NCBI GenBank assembly: GCA_002454425.1
Contig: DKIV01000018.1
Location: forward strand, 12,334 to 57,768
Origin: Sphingobacteriaceae bacterium UBA6709
GTDB lineage: Bacteria > Bacteroidota > Bacteroidia > Sphingobacteriales > Sphingobacteriaceae
Direction of reading: 5' to 3'
DNA length: 45,435 nt
In this document: positions 35,943 through 43,913 of the stretch, in pieces
Layout: the number at the start of each line of letters is the position of its first letter
How positions within the stretch are numbered: the stretch's first letter is position 1
Program-made: the position numbers and the translations under genes
The notes under the pieces: generated by a model
Databases searched by the model: none
What the model was told of the DNA's origin: nothing
What the model saw: the letters and a program-made list of their open reading frames with translations, nothing else

Positions 35943-36776
35943 TTACGCGCGCTTTGCCCTATACTGAGAGGGCTTCACTCCAAAGTTCTTTTTAAAATAT
36001 TTTATCAGATGGCTTTCATCAACAAAATCAAATTCGTTGGCGATGGCCTTTAAGGTCATACCAGAGTGCTCAATACGTTTCTCAAGTAAGGCGTTGCGCT
36101 GACGTGTAACATACTCACGAAAGCTTATATTAAACTCACGTCTGAACCAATTGCTGAAATAATTTGGAGAAATTGAAAATGCCTGAGCGATTCTTTGCAC
36201 TGTCAGCAGATGCCTGGTATGTATATTTTCGTGAATATAGTTAACTACTTTATGGCTACCCACGTTCATCAGGTCATCACCCCTGGAGCCCTTATAGGTT
36301 TCACTGATTAGGCTAAGTAATGATAACATTTGAAAGAAGACGAATTTTGAAGAGTCGCTATTCAGGTTATGCTTGTCATATGCCACAATACTATTGACGA
36401 TCATTTCGATCTGTGAGGCATTGGCATCTGAAAAATTCAGTCTGTTTTCTTTTATATATTTTACCGTCATGATAGCATGAGGCAACTCGTTAAGCTGGAC
36501 ACCCGAGCTAGCATGCTGATTGAAATAATTATCGGTAAATTTAATGAACGAAAAGTGCGTTGACTCCTCAATTTCGAAATAATGATGATCACCAGGACTC
36601 AGGAGAAACAGATCTCCCTGAAAGTAGGGTATGACAAGGTTATTAAAATGATGCACCCCACGACCATGATGGATATAAACAATTTCATAATATAGATGAG
36701 CGTGATCCGGATAGCTATACATCGCCTCCTCGAAGTCATCAATCTTTAAGGATTCAAATTGTCTAAGCAGATGCAT
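35943..36776 (-). CDS. AraC-family transcriptional regulator
   Basis: A 277-residue regulator divergent from the MFS transporter gene (92-bp shared promoter region), so it probably controls that gene and itself. The N-terminal cupin-type sensor carries YSYPDHAHLYYEIVYIHHGRGVHHF and LFLLSPGDHHYFEI. The C-terminal DNA-binding domain has LTVQRIAQAFSISPNYFSNWFRREFNISFREYV and MTLKAIANEFDFVDESHLIKYFKKNFGVKPSQYR. Complete and normal length. The effector is unknown, although two related sensor-type regulators occur in the same 13-kb region. Confidence 0.92.
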   Translation of the reverse strand: MHLLRQFESLKIDDFEEAMYSYPDHAHLYYEIVYIHHGRGVHHFNNLVIPYFQGDLFLLSPGDHHYFEIEESTHFSFIKFTDNYFNQHASSGVQLNELPHAIMTVKYIKENRLNFSDANASQIEMIVNSIVAYDKHNLNSDSSKFVFFQMLSLLSLISETYKGSRGDDLMNVGSHKVVNYIHENIHTRHLLTVQRIAQAFSISPNYFSNWFRREFNISFREYVTRQRNALLEKRIEHSGMTLKAIANEFDFVDESHLIKYFKKNFGVKPSQYRAKRA

Positions 36777-36868
36777 GATGCAAAAGTACAGAAAAATAAA
36801 AGCCTTATACAGTGCAAGGATGTGAGCATTGTCATATTTTCGCGGCGAAATAAATACGAGGAAAAATC

Positions 36869-38050
36869 ATGCTTTCAGTAAAAAAAAGCTTATTAGCTCT
36901 AGCTTTAGGCGGTCTGGGAATTGGGACAACAGAGTTTACAATGATGGGGTTACTTCCCGATGTTGCAAAGAATTTTGCAATAACGATTCCACAAGCGGGA
37001 CATCTGATTTCAGCATACGCCCTCGGAGTGGTCATCGGCGCTCCTCTGTTAGTTCTGCTTGGTGGAGCTTACCCACCCAAGAAAGTTCTACTTTTCTTAA
37101 TGATGATCTTTACCTTTTTTAATGCCTTAACGGCCCTGGCGCCCGACTATCACATGATGCTGCTCACACGATTACTGAGCGGTCTGCCTCATGGTGCATT
37201 TTTTGGCGTTGGATCGGTTGTGGCAACACGCATCGCTGAAAAGGGAAAAGAGGCTACCGCCATCTCTGTAATGTTTGCGGGACTGACGGTCGCGAATCTT
37301 ATGATGGTTCCTCTCGGCACCTATATCGGCCATAACTATACCTGGCGTTATACCTTTGGAGTCATTGTTGTCATTGGTCTGATCACGCTTCTATCCATCA
37401 AACTATGGATGCCGGCAATGGAAGCTCGCAAAGGCGCAAACGTAAAAACTGAACTAGCACTATTTAAACGACTGGATGCATGGTTGCTGATCGCCATAAC
37501 GAGCATCGGCACCGGAGGCTTGTTCGCATGGATAAGCTATATTGCTCCTCTGATGATTAATGTAACCCGATTCAGCAGTGAAACGGTATCATCAATTATG
37601 GTGATTGCCGGCTTCGGAATGTTCGTGGGAAATATTATCGGCGGCAAAATGGCCGACAGATTATCTCCGGCGAAGTCCTGTATTGTAAGTATGCTCGCAA
37701 TTGTGGTATGCTTGCTGATCGACTACGCCGTAGCATCGAACCAGGCATTGACGCTTATAATGACTTTTGTAACAGGGGCAATAACATTTACTCTGGGAAC
37801 GCCAATACAGGTTCTGATGATCCGGACAGCCCGGGAATCTGAAATGCTTGGTGCCGCAGCTTCTCAGGCCTCTTTTAACATAGGTAATGCTCTAGGCGCT
37901 TTCCTTGGCGGACTGCCTATTGCTGCTGGTTTCGGACTGGCCTCGCCGCTATTGGTGGGTGTAATTATGGCGGCAACAGGCGTGTTACTGACCTTTGTCC
38001 TGATACGTCGGCAGCAACAGAACAATTTTCAACCTATAGTAGAGTATTAG
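36869..38050 (+). CDS. MFS transporter, AraJ/DHA1-type efflux permease
   Basis: A 393-residue, 12-helix major facilitator. The opening LALALGGLGIGTTEFTMMGLLPDVAKNF is characteristic of the AraJ/YdhP-type drug:H+ antiporter-1 group, and the loop motif LLTRLLSGLPHGAFFGVGS follows in helix 4. Two six-helix halves are joined by the loop around AMEARKGANVKTELALFKR. A good ribosome-binding site (GAGGAAAA, about 6 bp upstream) marks the ATG at 36869. It is divergent from an AraC regulator and ends in a 15-bp hairpin. It could export sugars or drugs; substrate unknown. Confidence 0.93.
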   Translation: MLSVKKSLLALALGGLGIGTTEFTMMGLLPDVAKNFAITIPQAGHLISAYALGVVIGAPLLVLLGGAYPPKKVLLFLMMIFTFFNALTALAPDYHMMLLTRLLSGLPHGAFFGVGSVVATRIAEKGKEATAISVMFAGLTVANLMMVPLGTYIGHNYTWRYTFGVIVVIGLITLLSIKLWMPAMEARKGANVKTELALFKRLDAWLLIAITSIGTGGLFAWISYIAPLMINVTRFSSETVSSIMVIAGFGMFVGNIIGGKMADRLSPAKSCIVSMLAIVVCLLIDYAVASNQALTLIMTFVTGAITFTLGTPIQVLMIRTARESEMLGAAASQASFNIGNALGAFLGGLPIAAGFGLASPLLVGVIMAATGVLLTFVLIRRQQQNNFQPIVEY

Positions 38051-38055
38051 CATCG

Positions 38056-38091
38056 GTATGGGAGACGAGAGAAATTTCTCGTCTCCCATAC
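38056..38091. terminator. Bidirectional terminator between MFS and OprB-type genes
   Basis: A perfect 15-bp stem (GTATGGGAGACGAGA at 38056-38070 with TCTCGTCTCCCATAC at 38077-38091) and a 6-base loop, starting 5 bp after the MFS stop. Both flanking genes end here. The T-tract is weak on both strands, but the stem is the most stable in the window. Confidence 0.72.
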
Positions 38092-38129
38092 GTTCAATTC
38101 CATATTGGAAATATGGCGCAACTGAACTT

Positions 38130-39461
38130 TTAAATCTCTATGTGCACGCGCAGCCCAAACACATGAACGGGACCTCGGTCAGCGTTATACGCAGGATTGA
38201 TTATGAATTGATAGTCGGGAGATATTTTCAATTTATTCTGCCATGCATTCAGACTATAATACAACTCGGCAATCATCTCAGATGAATAATGTAACTGTCC
38301 ATCGCCAACCATGAAACCGTATCCTCCGGCAGCCAGGAAGTTACGATGTGCATTGGAAATGCCATTTGCAACAAATGCCAGCCCTACCTGATCATCGCCT
38401 CGTTTCCAGGAAGAACCAGTCAATACCGCTCCGACACTGGCGGTACGATCAACCTCAGTAAAATACCAGGTTTGCGTATGTCCATCGTTAAATCCAGCAC
38501 GGGCAAACACTCCCAAACTCTTGTTAAAATGCTGATTCGCGCTAATTCCCACACCGTACTTATGTCGACCATATTGCTGCGTAGCGTCCAAATCTGGTGC
38601 GACCGGACGTTGATCTAAGGCGAGATGATAGCTTCCCATCTTGCCGTTATTTCTGAAAGCAAGAATTCTGAACGTCCCTGCCTCTCCCGATAGCTTATAG
38701 CGCCGTTCATATTCCAAAGTTTGAGTATTGGCCTTTGCAAGCTTGCCATCCCAGGTAGCGCCGTTAGCTTGTTTTGTTGACATCGTAAAGGCAAATCGAA
38801 GTGTCCAGTTTGGCTGACCGAGTTCGGCGGTAGCCCCCATCACATACCCTCGGGTATTAGCAGGATAATCCCAGGCCGCATCATCCATCAAAGACCAGTT
38901 CATAAACTGCGAGCGGGGATCATGACTAAATTCATTGCCATCGAAGAAATCAGCAAGCCCGTATTTCCCAACGGTTACCTTTAGATATCGCTTGCTTACA
39001 ATACCTCCAATCTGGTTAAGATCATCGTTAAGCGTATCCTTTTCGTCGCCCCACTCAAATCGCTGCTGCAGATACAAGCGAGCGATATAAATCTTTGGAT
39101 CACTAGTACCCACGCGAAATGTTTCTCCATTGGGAAATCCCGCAACGCCCAGGGCTTTGCTTAGCCCCGATCCGCCGGACATCTCAGGATTGAAATAGGC
39201 TTCTGCTCCTTTCCAAAGTCGCAATCCACCAAAGAGCGTACTTGTAAGAGAACTGGCGGTCTCCGATGCGGTACTAAGACTATTCCGTCCTGAGTAGGCC
39301 GCAGCAAATGACGGCTTATGCTGCGTTATTACCGTCTGCTGAAAATGAAGACTAAAGGGTTGATTGGGAGTTTCCTGAGCGAAAGAATCTAGTCCGAGGA
39401 AACATAATAAAAAAGCCAAGCTCCTCCTGATTCCGCTGTACGTAAGGTATTTGTATTGCAT
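38130..39461 (-). CDS. OprB-family carbohydrate-selective porin
   Basis: A 443-residue outer-membrane barrel. Signal peptide about 1-29 (SLAFLLCFLGLDSFAQ). Family blocks include FGGLRLWKGAEAYFNPEMSGG, VTVGKYGLADFFDGNEFSHDPR, FMNWSLMDDAAWDYPANTRGY and the C-terminal PDYQFIINPAYNADRGPVHVFGLRVH, the usual OprB/LamB-like end. It probably allows diffusion of sugars across the outer membrane. Its 5' leader contains an inverted repeat at 39468-39500. It lies downstream of the YhdH-type gene on the same strand, but a strong hairpin separates them, so it may be transcribed alone. Confidence 0.9.
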   Translation of the reverse strand: MQYKYLTYSGIRRSLAFLLCFLGLDSFAQETPNQPFSLHFQQTVITQHKPSFAAAYSGRNSLSTASETASSLTSTLFGGLRLWKGAEAYFNPEMSGGSGLSKALGVAGFPNGETFRVGTSDPKIYIARLYLQQRFEWGDEKDTLNDDLNQIGGIVSKRYLKVTVGKYGLADFFDGNEFSHDPRSQFMNWSLMDDAAWDYPANTRGYVMGATAELGQPNWTLRFAFTMSTKQANGATWDGKLAKANTQTLEYERRYKLSGEAGTFRILAFRNNGKMGSYHLALDQRPVAPDLDATQQYGRHKYGVGISANQHFNKSLGVFARAGFNDGHTQTWYFTEVDRTASVGAVLTGSSWKRGDDQVGLAFVANGISNAHRNFLAAGGYGFMVGDGQLHYSSEMIAELYYSLNAWQNKLKISPDYQFIINPAYNADRGPVHVFGLRVHIEI

Positions 39462-39467
39462 CGTTAA

Positions 39468-39500
39468 CGCTGATATATTGACTGGACGAAAATATCAGCG
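39468..39500. promoter_or_regulatory. Inverted repeat in the OprB-type porin leader
   Basis: CGCTGATA at 39468-39475 and TATCAGCG at 39493-39500 are perfect 8-bp complements with a 17-base spacer, ending 7 bp before the porin start codon on the minus strand. Such a position fits an operator for a dimeric regulator or a leader hairpin that would affect translation. Nothing else supports a function. Confidence 0.3.
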
Positions 39501-39607
39501 GAAAGTGAATATCTGATAAAGTTAGGACTCATAAGAAACCACTGGGAAGAACTCTGCGGAGGCATTGGTCTAGCCCCGGAAACATGAGTTACAATAAGCA
39601 GAGAGTA

Positions 39608-39647
39608 ACCCATAAATTAGATAACCGCAATTATCTAATTTATGGGT
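39608..39647 (-). terminator. 17-bp hairpin downstream of the YhdH/AcuI-type gene
   Basis: ACCCATAAATTAGATAA (39608-39624) and its exact complement TTATCTAATTTATGGGT (39631-39647) flank the loop CCGCAA. It begins 24 bp after the stop of the reductase gene on the minus strand. The tail after the stem is not T-rich. It is the probable boundary between the reductase and porin transcripts. Confidence 0.6.
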
Positions 39648-39670
39648 ACACCAAGAACACGTCCCCGCTT

Positions 39671-40654
39671 TTATAAGCGAACAATAGCGCGACCCTTCAT
39701 TTGTCCTTTGAGAATTCGTTCAATGCTGGCCGGTAATTCATCCAGAGAGATCTCAGATGCCAGCATATCTAAATTGTCGGGCTTCCATTCGGCAGACAAC
39801 GCATTCCATACCTGTGGACGCTTTTCCAATGGCAATTCTACAGAATCAATACCAAAGAGAGTAATTCCTTTTAAAATGAAAGGGAATACGGTAATAGGGA
39901 TATCGCCACCATTCACCATACCACAAGCGGTAACAGCTCCTCCGTATTTTGTACTGCGAAGCAAAGTAGATAAAACCAATCCTCCAACCGTATCTACGGC
40001 TGCAGCGAAACGCGGCTTTAAAATCGGCTTGCCACTCTGATCTTCCAACTCTGCACGGGCAATAACCTCGGAAGCGCCTAACGAAAGAAGAAAATCGCGC
40101 GCCGACTCCTTTGTGCTGATTGCCGCTACCGTGTACCCCAATTTAGCGAGAATGGCCACGGCAATAGCACCAACGCCTCCACTTGCTCCGGAAACGGCTA
40201 TAGTTCCATGCGGAGGCGTTATCCCATGCTTAACAAGTGCCTGCACAGACAGCGCCGCGGTGAAGCCGGCAGTACCATAAATCATACTTTCCCGGGCAGT
40301 TAATCCTTCTGGCCTCTTAAGTAGCCACGCCGATGGCACCTTCACATACTCAGCAAAACCGCCATCAGTATTCATTCCGAGGTCAAATCCAGTGATGAGG
40401 ACGTCCTCGCCTTCTTTCCATTCTTCAGAGGCAGATGCGAAAATAGTTCCGGCAGCATCAATTCCAGGCGTATGAGGAAACACACGCGTAACACCTTTAT
40501 TCCCTGATGCGGAAAGCGCGTCCTTATAGTTTAATGACGAATAATCTACTTTAACCCAAACCTCACCGGCTTGTAACGCAACGAGGTCTCGCTCGACAAT
40601 ATGATTGTCGTATTGTCCATTATTTTCAATTGTTTGTAATGCTTTGAATTTCAT
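39671..40654 (-). CDS. YhdH/AcuI-family NADPH-dependent quinone/acrylyl-CoA reductase
   Basis: A 327-residue zinc-less medium-chain dehydrogenase. The GroES-like N-terminal half has WVKVDYSSLNYKDALSASG and RVFPHTPGIDAAGTI; the Rossmann half has VSGASGGVGAIAVAILAKLGY (NADPH loop, AxxGxxG type). The C-terminal block ISLDELPASIERILKGQMKGRAIV is diagnostic for YhdH/YhfP-type enzymes. E. coli and marine relatives reduce acryloyl-CoA, but the natural substrate here is not known. No zinc ligands are seen. Divergent from an AraC gene (174 bp apart), which may regulate it. Normal length and complete. Confidence 0.94.
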   Translation of the reverse strand: MKFKALQTIENNGQYDNHIVERDLVALQAGEVWVKVDYSSLNYKDALSASGNKGVTRVFPHTPGIDAAGTIFASASEEWKEGEDVLITGFDLGMNTDGGFAEYVKVPSAWLLKRPEGLTARESMIYGTAGFTAALSVQALVKHGITPPHGTIAVSGASGGVGAIAVAILAKLGYTVAAISTKESARDFLLSLGASEVIARAELEDQSGKPILKPRFAAAVDTVGGLVLSTLLRSTKYGGAVTACGMVNGGDIPITVFPFILKGITLFGIDSVELPLEKRPQVWNALSAEWKPDNLDMLASEISLDELPASIERILKGQMKGRAIVRL

Positions 40655-40828
40655 AATATTAACAATAATTAAAAGTACACGGAGGTTAGAAAATTATGGG
40701 GATAACCTACCGCCCAAAGGTAATTAAATATGAAGCGCTGATCGATTTTAGCTTCAAAAAGCCAAAATTATACCGATATTAGCATACAAGTTCTGTAAAT
40801 AACATACAAAAATCAGTATAACAAGATT

Positions 40829-41695
40829 ATGTATAAAGAAAACCTGCACGAGCCATTTTCGGTAGTTCATAAGACCCTTGATGAATGTCCAAAAACAGAA
40901 CATAGGCATAGCTTCTTCGAACTGGTATTCGTACTATCGGGTACAGGTTCGCAATGTATCAACAAAAGCAGATTTGATTATCACGCGGGACATATGTTTC
41001 TAATCACGCCTGAAGATTGTCACTCATTTGAGATTGCATCGACTACCGAATTCTTCTTCCTCAGATTTAACGATATTTACGTAAAAGATAGCGGACTGAA
41101 GACCGACAGCATTCGTCGGCTGGAATATATTCTACAAAATGCCAATCACAAACCAGGCTGCATACTTAAAAATCTTACCGATAAAAATTTAGTTCGCCCA
41201 TTGGTGGACGCAATTATCAGGGAGAAAAAAAACCACCAGCTATACGACAAAGAACTTATACATCAATTGGTTAACACACTGATAATCGTCGTGGCTCGTA
41301 ATATTGCCATGTATCTTCCAGATAACCTGATGCAAGACATTGATGAGCGCGCGCGTGAAATACTTCAGTTTATACAAAGCAATATCTATGATCCCGATAA
41401 GTTAAAAGCTGGAAATATCAGCAGAACGTTCAATATCTCTGAAGCATATCTTGGGAAATTTTTCAAAAAACAAACGCAAGAGACCATGCAGCAATACATC
41501 AGTAACTACAAAGCACGGCTAATCGAACACCGCCTACAGTATAGTGATAAACGGATTAACGAAATTGCCAATGAGTTCGGCTTTACTGATGAAAGTCATC
41601 TCAATAAGTTTTTACGCAAGCATAAAGGTCGGAGCCCGCGCGATTATCGCCGTCATTTGAGAAATCTGCCCCACGCCCAAAACATTACCAACTAA
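40829..41695 (+). CDS. AraC-family transcriptional regulator
   Basis: A 288-residue regulator with the same design as the 35.9-36.8 kb protein: cupin sensor (EHRHSFFELVFVLSGTGSQCINKS, MFLITPEDCHSFEI) then two helix-turn-helix motifs (NISRTFNISEAYLGKFFKKQTQETMQQYI and RINEIANEFGFTDESHLNKFLRKHKGRSPRDYR). Divergent from the YhdH/AcuI-type gene, its likely target. The start ATG at 40829 follows AACAAGATT without a clear ribosome-binding site. It is the last gene before the tRNA and the accessory segment to its right. Confidence 0.92.
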   Translation: MYKENLHEPFSVVHKTLDECPKTEHRHSFFELVFVLSGTGSQCINKSRFDYHAGHMFLITPEDCHSFEIASTTEFFFLRFNDIYVKDSGLKTDSIRRLEYILQNANHKPGCILKNLTDKNLVRPLVDAIIREKKNHQLYDKELIHQLVNTLIIVVARNIAMYLPDNLMQDIDERAREILQFIQSNIYDPDKLKAGNISRTFNISEAYLGKFFKKQTQETMQQYISNYKARLIEHRLQYSDKRINEIANEFGFTDESHLNKFLRKHKGRSPRDYRRHLRNLPHAQNITN

Positions 41696-41741
41696 CAATA
41701 AAGCACTTACATTCACAACACAAATATTTTCAATTGTCGCC

Positions 41742-41771
41742 TTGCAAATATCAGAAACCTCACTATCTTTG
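41742..41771 (+). promoter_or_regulatory. Bacteroidota-type promoter of the tRNA-Glu gene
   Basis: TTG at 41742-41744 (as TTG of a -33 box) is followed by 19 bases and the -7 box TATCTTTG at 41764-41771, matching the phylum consensus TAnnTTTG. Transcription would begin about 41778, some 34 bp before the tRNA. It is the best promoter match in the window and supports the taxonomic call. Confidence 0.75.
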
Positions 41772-41811
41772 CACTCGCTTTGAGACCGCAAGGGTTTTAA
41801 TAACATAAACT

Positions 41812-41883
41812 GGTCCATTCGTCTAGGGGTTAGGACGCAAGATTTTCATTCTTGAAACAGGGGTTCGATTCCCCTATGGACTA
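41812..41883 (+). tRNA. tRNA-Glu (anticodon TTC)
   Basis: A 72-base cloverleaf. Acceptor stem GGTCCAT pairs with ATGGACT (seven pairs, one G-T at the end), the anticodon loop holds TTTTCAT with anticodon TTC, and the T arm is GGGGTTCGATTCCCC with the TTCGAT loop. The D arm (GTCTAGGGGTTAGGAC) is complete. The CCA end is not encoded. A consensus promoter lies 40 bp upstream and a Rho-independent terminator 13 bp downstream, so it is a functional single-gene unit. Confidence 0.96.
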
Positions 41884-41895
41884 CAGCAGAAAGAA

Positions 41896-41928
41896 AGCTT
41901 CTTGGTGGATACTAAGAGGCTTTTTTTA
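41896..41928 (+). terminator. Rho-independent terminator of tRNA-Glu
   Basis: AGCTTCTT (41896-41903) pairs with AAGAGGCT (41914-41921), eight pairs with one G-T, followed by six more T residues. It starts 13 bp after the tRNA 3' end. Confidence 0.85.
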
Positions 41929-42051
41929 TGCCCTAGGTTCGATCCCGGCCCTGGGTAAGCCTTGCTCCAATCTTAAATTTAAAAAACGACGCGATCGCCT
42001 TATTTTGATGTTTCCCGGTTCATAAACTACGGAAACCAATACAAATAAATT

Positions 42052-43131
42052 ATGTGCAATATTTATAACGCAGTAGGTTGTTTGACCACTATAAAAAAAG
42101 AACTCTCTGAAAAAAGAATACATAATTTCAATTCCATTAAAGAATTACTGAGTTTCCTGGATAATTATCAGTTTATTCACGCTGAGATAATAGCAAAAAC
42201 ACAGTTTAGCATAAGAGAAGAAAAGAACGAGCTTGCTACAGAGATAAATAGTTTAGAAATCCTTATAGATCAAACGACCGCAAACATTCATGAGTCATTG
42301 ACTAATGAGGTCGAAGCAATAAGACAGAAAATACCGACACGATGCAAACATACCGACACATGGCATAAAAGAGTCTATGATCTTTTCAAACGAGGATATC
42401 TTAATCTCAGGATTCAGGCCAAACATCACTACGCCAACGGAGTATTAAAGCAAACCACCCTTCCTTATCGGAATCAATTAAACCTGAAAAAAGATCGCTT
42501 TTTATTTATTGATACCCAATTCGATATTGCAGTGCAGCAGGCATGCATGTTAGAGACCAATGAGATAAAAAGAAAAAAGGATGTTATTGAAAATCTTAAA
42601 CCAACCATTTTTGGAGCTATTGGTGAGCACAAAGTTGTCAAAGAACTTAAAAGTCTTTCAGATGATTATTTCTTAATTAACGACTTCTGCTTCCGCTTTG
42701 ATAAACCTATCTACGATCACAAAAACAGGAGCTATATAAAGACTATACAAATCGATCATATCCTTATATCAGCAGCTGGAATCTTTCTAATTGAAACCAA
42801 AAATTGGAGCAACGCCTCGTTAAAAAATCTCAATTTACGTTCGCCTATTGAGCAAATACAACGTACCAATTATGCGTTGAATACATTGCTAAGAAACCAG
42901 GTTGGACATACCATACAACTGCACAATCACCATTGGGGAGAAAGACGTATCCCTATAAAAAACACCATCGTACTAATAAACGAACGTCCGCAGCAGGAGT
43001 TCCGAGGGGCTTACATCTTAAGATTAAACGAATTGCTAAAATTCGTCAATAGATTTGAACCATGCCTTTCCGGATATGAGGTAAAAAGCATTGCGAGCTA
43101 TCTGCGACAAGCCTCAATACATTCAACATAG
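42052..43131 (+). CDS. NERD domain-containing protein (putative nuclease) with unknown N-terminal region
   Basis: A 359-residue protein. Residues about 185-300 match the NERD (nuclease-related) domain: GAIGEHKVVKEL with the GE of the first motif (G191-E192), then IQIDHILIS (D235) and GIFLIETKNW (E248-x-K250), giving a PD-(D/E)XK-type active site. A Q-rich helix follows (RSPIEQIQRTNYALNTLL). The first about 180 residues are helical and charged (coiled-coil-like around 45-90 and 150-180), and I do not recognise a family. Not exported. Base composition is more A/T-rich than the core genes and it follows the tRNA, suggesting an acquired gene. Similar genes are often found in accessory or defence regions; that role here is inferred. 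Confidence 0.85.
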   Translation: MCNIYNAVGCLTTIKKELSEKRIHNFNSIKELLSFLDNYQFIHAEIIAKTQFSIREEKNELATEINSLEILIDQTTANIHESLTNEVEAIRQKIPTRCKHTDTWHKRVYDLFKRGYLNLRIQAKHHYANGVLKQTTLPYRNQLNLKKDRFLFIDTQFDIAVQQACMLETNEIKRKKDVIENLKPTIFGAIGEHKVVKELKSLSDDYFLINDFCFRFDKPIYDHKNRSYIKTIQIDHILISAAGIFLIETKNWSNASLKNLNLRSPIEQIQRTNYALNTLLRNQVGHTIQLHNHHWGERRIPIKNTIVLINERPQQEFRGAYILRLNELLKFVNRFEPCLSGYEVKSIASYLRQASIHST

Positions 43132-43341
43132 AAAAGACGGAGTAATAAGTCAAAGAACACATATGAAAATGTTAATGATCGCTAGCGTCAGAACTACTCT
43201 AAAATCAGCTAGCTACGAACAGAGCTAGGTATTTCCTTTTCATTCGTAATACGGCCGATAACTTTTGCCACTCAGGTAGAGTAAAGGTCTTAGCCGAGCA
43301 ATCTTCTTTGACACATAGCCCTCCTTATTTATCTCGGACAG
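43132..43341. other. Spacer between NERD gene and the convergent unknown gene
   Basis: About 210 bp with no ORF of note. It includes a short symmetrical CGCTAGCG and partial AGCTAG repeats near 43170-43230, none strong enough to call as a terminator. The transcripts of the NERD gene and the gene after the Rhs tip converge here. Confidence 0.4.
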
Positions 43342-43843
43342 CTATGATTCGATCCCCCACATCAATGTGGGAGAATCGGGCTTACCACTTACCACAGTAA
43401 AGTATTTGCCTTTATAATCATCTAATGTAATCTCATAGCTATTAATGAAACAGTAATACAATATTGAATAAAGATATTCATCGTTAATATATTCGTTTTT
43501 AACTATAAACTTATCATCGGCTATTCTGGTAAGGTAAGCAGTAACAAAATCACCCATTTTAGATTTACGGTACTTGTTTGTAACGGCATCATTCAATCTA
43601 AAAGAAGGAGTGCCCCGACCTAATTCTTTCTGGGAAAATAAGATTTTTTGATTTAATGCATCCGACAAAAATGCTTCGAAGCTTTTATAAGTTTCAGAAT
43701 AATACCGCAAAAAAACTTCATGTAAAACATTGACATTCGTACATCCCATATCACGATTGTCGATCGAAACGAACAGTAATAGAAATCCATCTATTGAAGG
43801 TATTTTAAAATCATTTTTCGCTAACTCCTTTATAAATTTTCAT
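43342..43843 (-). pseudogene. Likely immunity gene of the Rhs toxin, apparently frameshifted near its start
   Basis: An open frame with ATG at 43749 encodes 135 residues (MGCTNVNVLHEV...). The same frame stays open for 30 more codons upstream, reading KFIKELAKNDFKIPSIDGF and further protein-like sequence, but has no start codon. An ATG at 43843 would give exactly MKFIKELAKND if one A were removed from the AAAA run at 43837-43840. So the gene was most likely 166 residues and carries a +1 insertion (or a sequencing error). No family recognised. It directly follows the Rhs zincin toxin on the same strand, the usual place of an immunity gene. Without repair, translation from 43749 would yield a short form. 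Confidence 0.6.
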
Positions 43844-43913
43844 CAATATTTACACGATGATTATTGCAAGAAATAATCATCATCATCGTAATAATTAATA
43901 AGGCCTTTTTATA

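Noticed and set aside
39586..39675. Short plus-strand frame running through the 17-bp hairpin
   Set aside because: About 30 codons, made mostly of hairpin arms and overlapping the end of the reductase gene.
41926..42123. 65-codon minus-strand frame ending RAGIEPRA
   Set aside because: The ending is the typical translation of tRNA T-arm sequence and the rest is spacer; noted only as a tRNA-like fragment.
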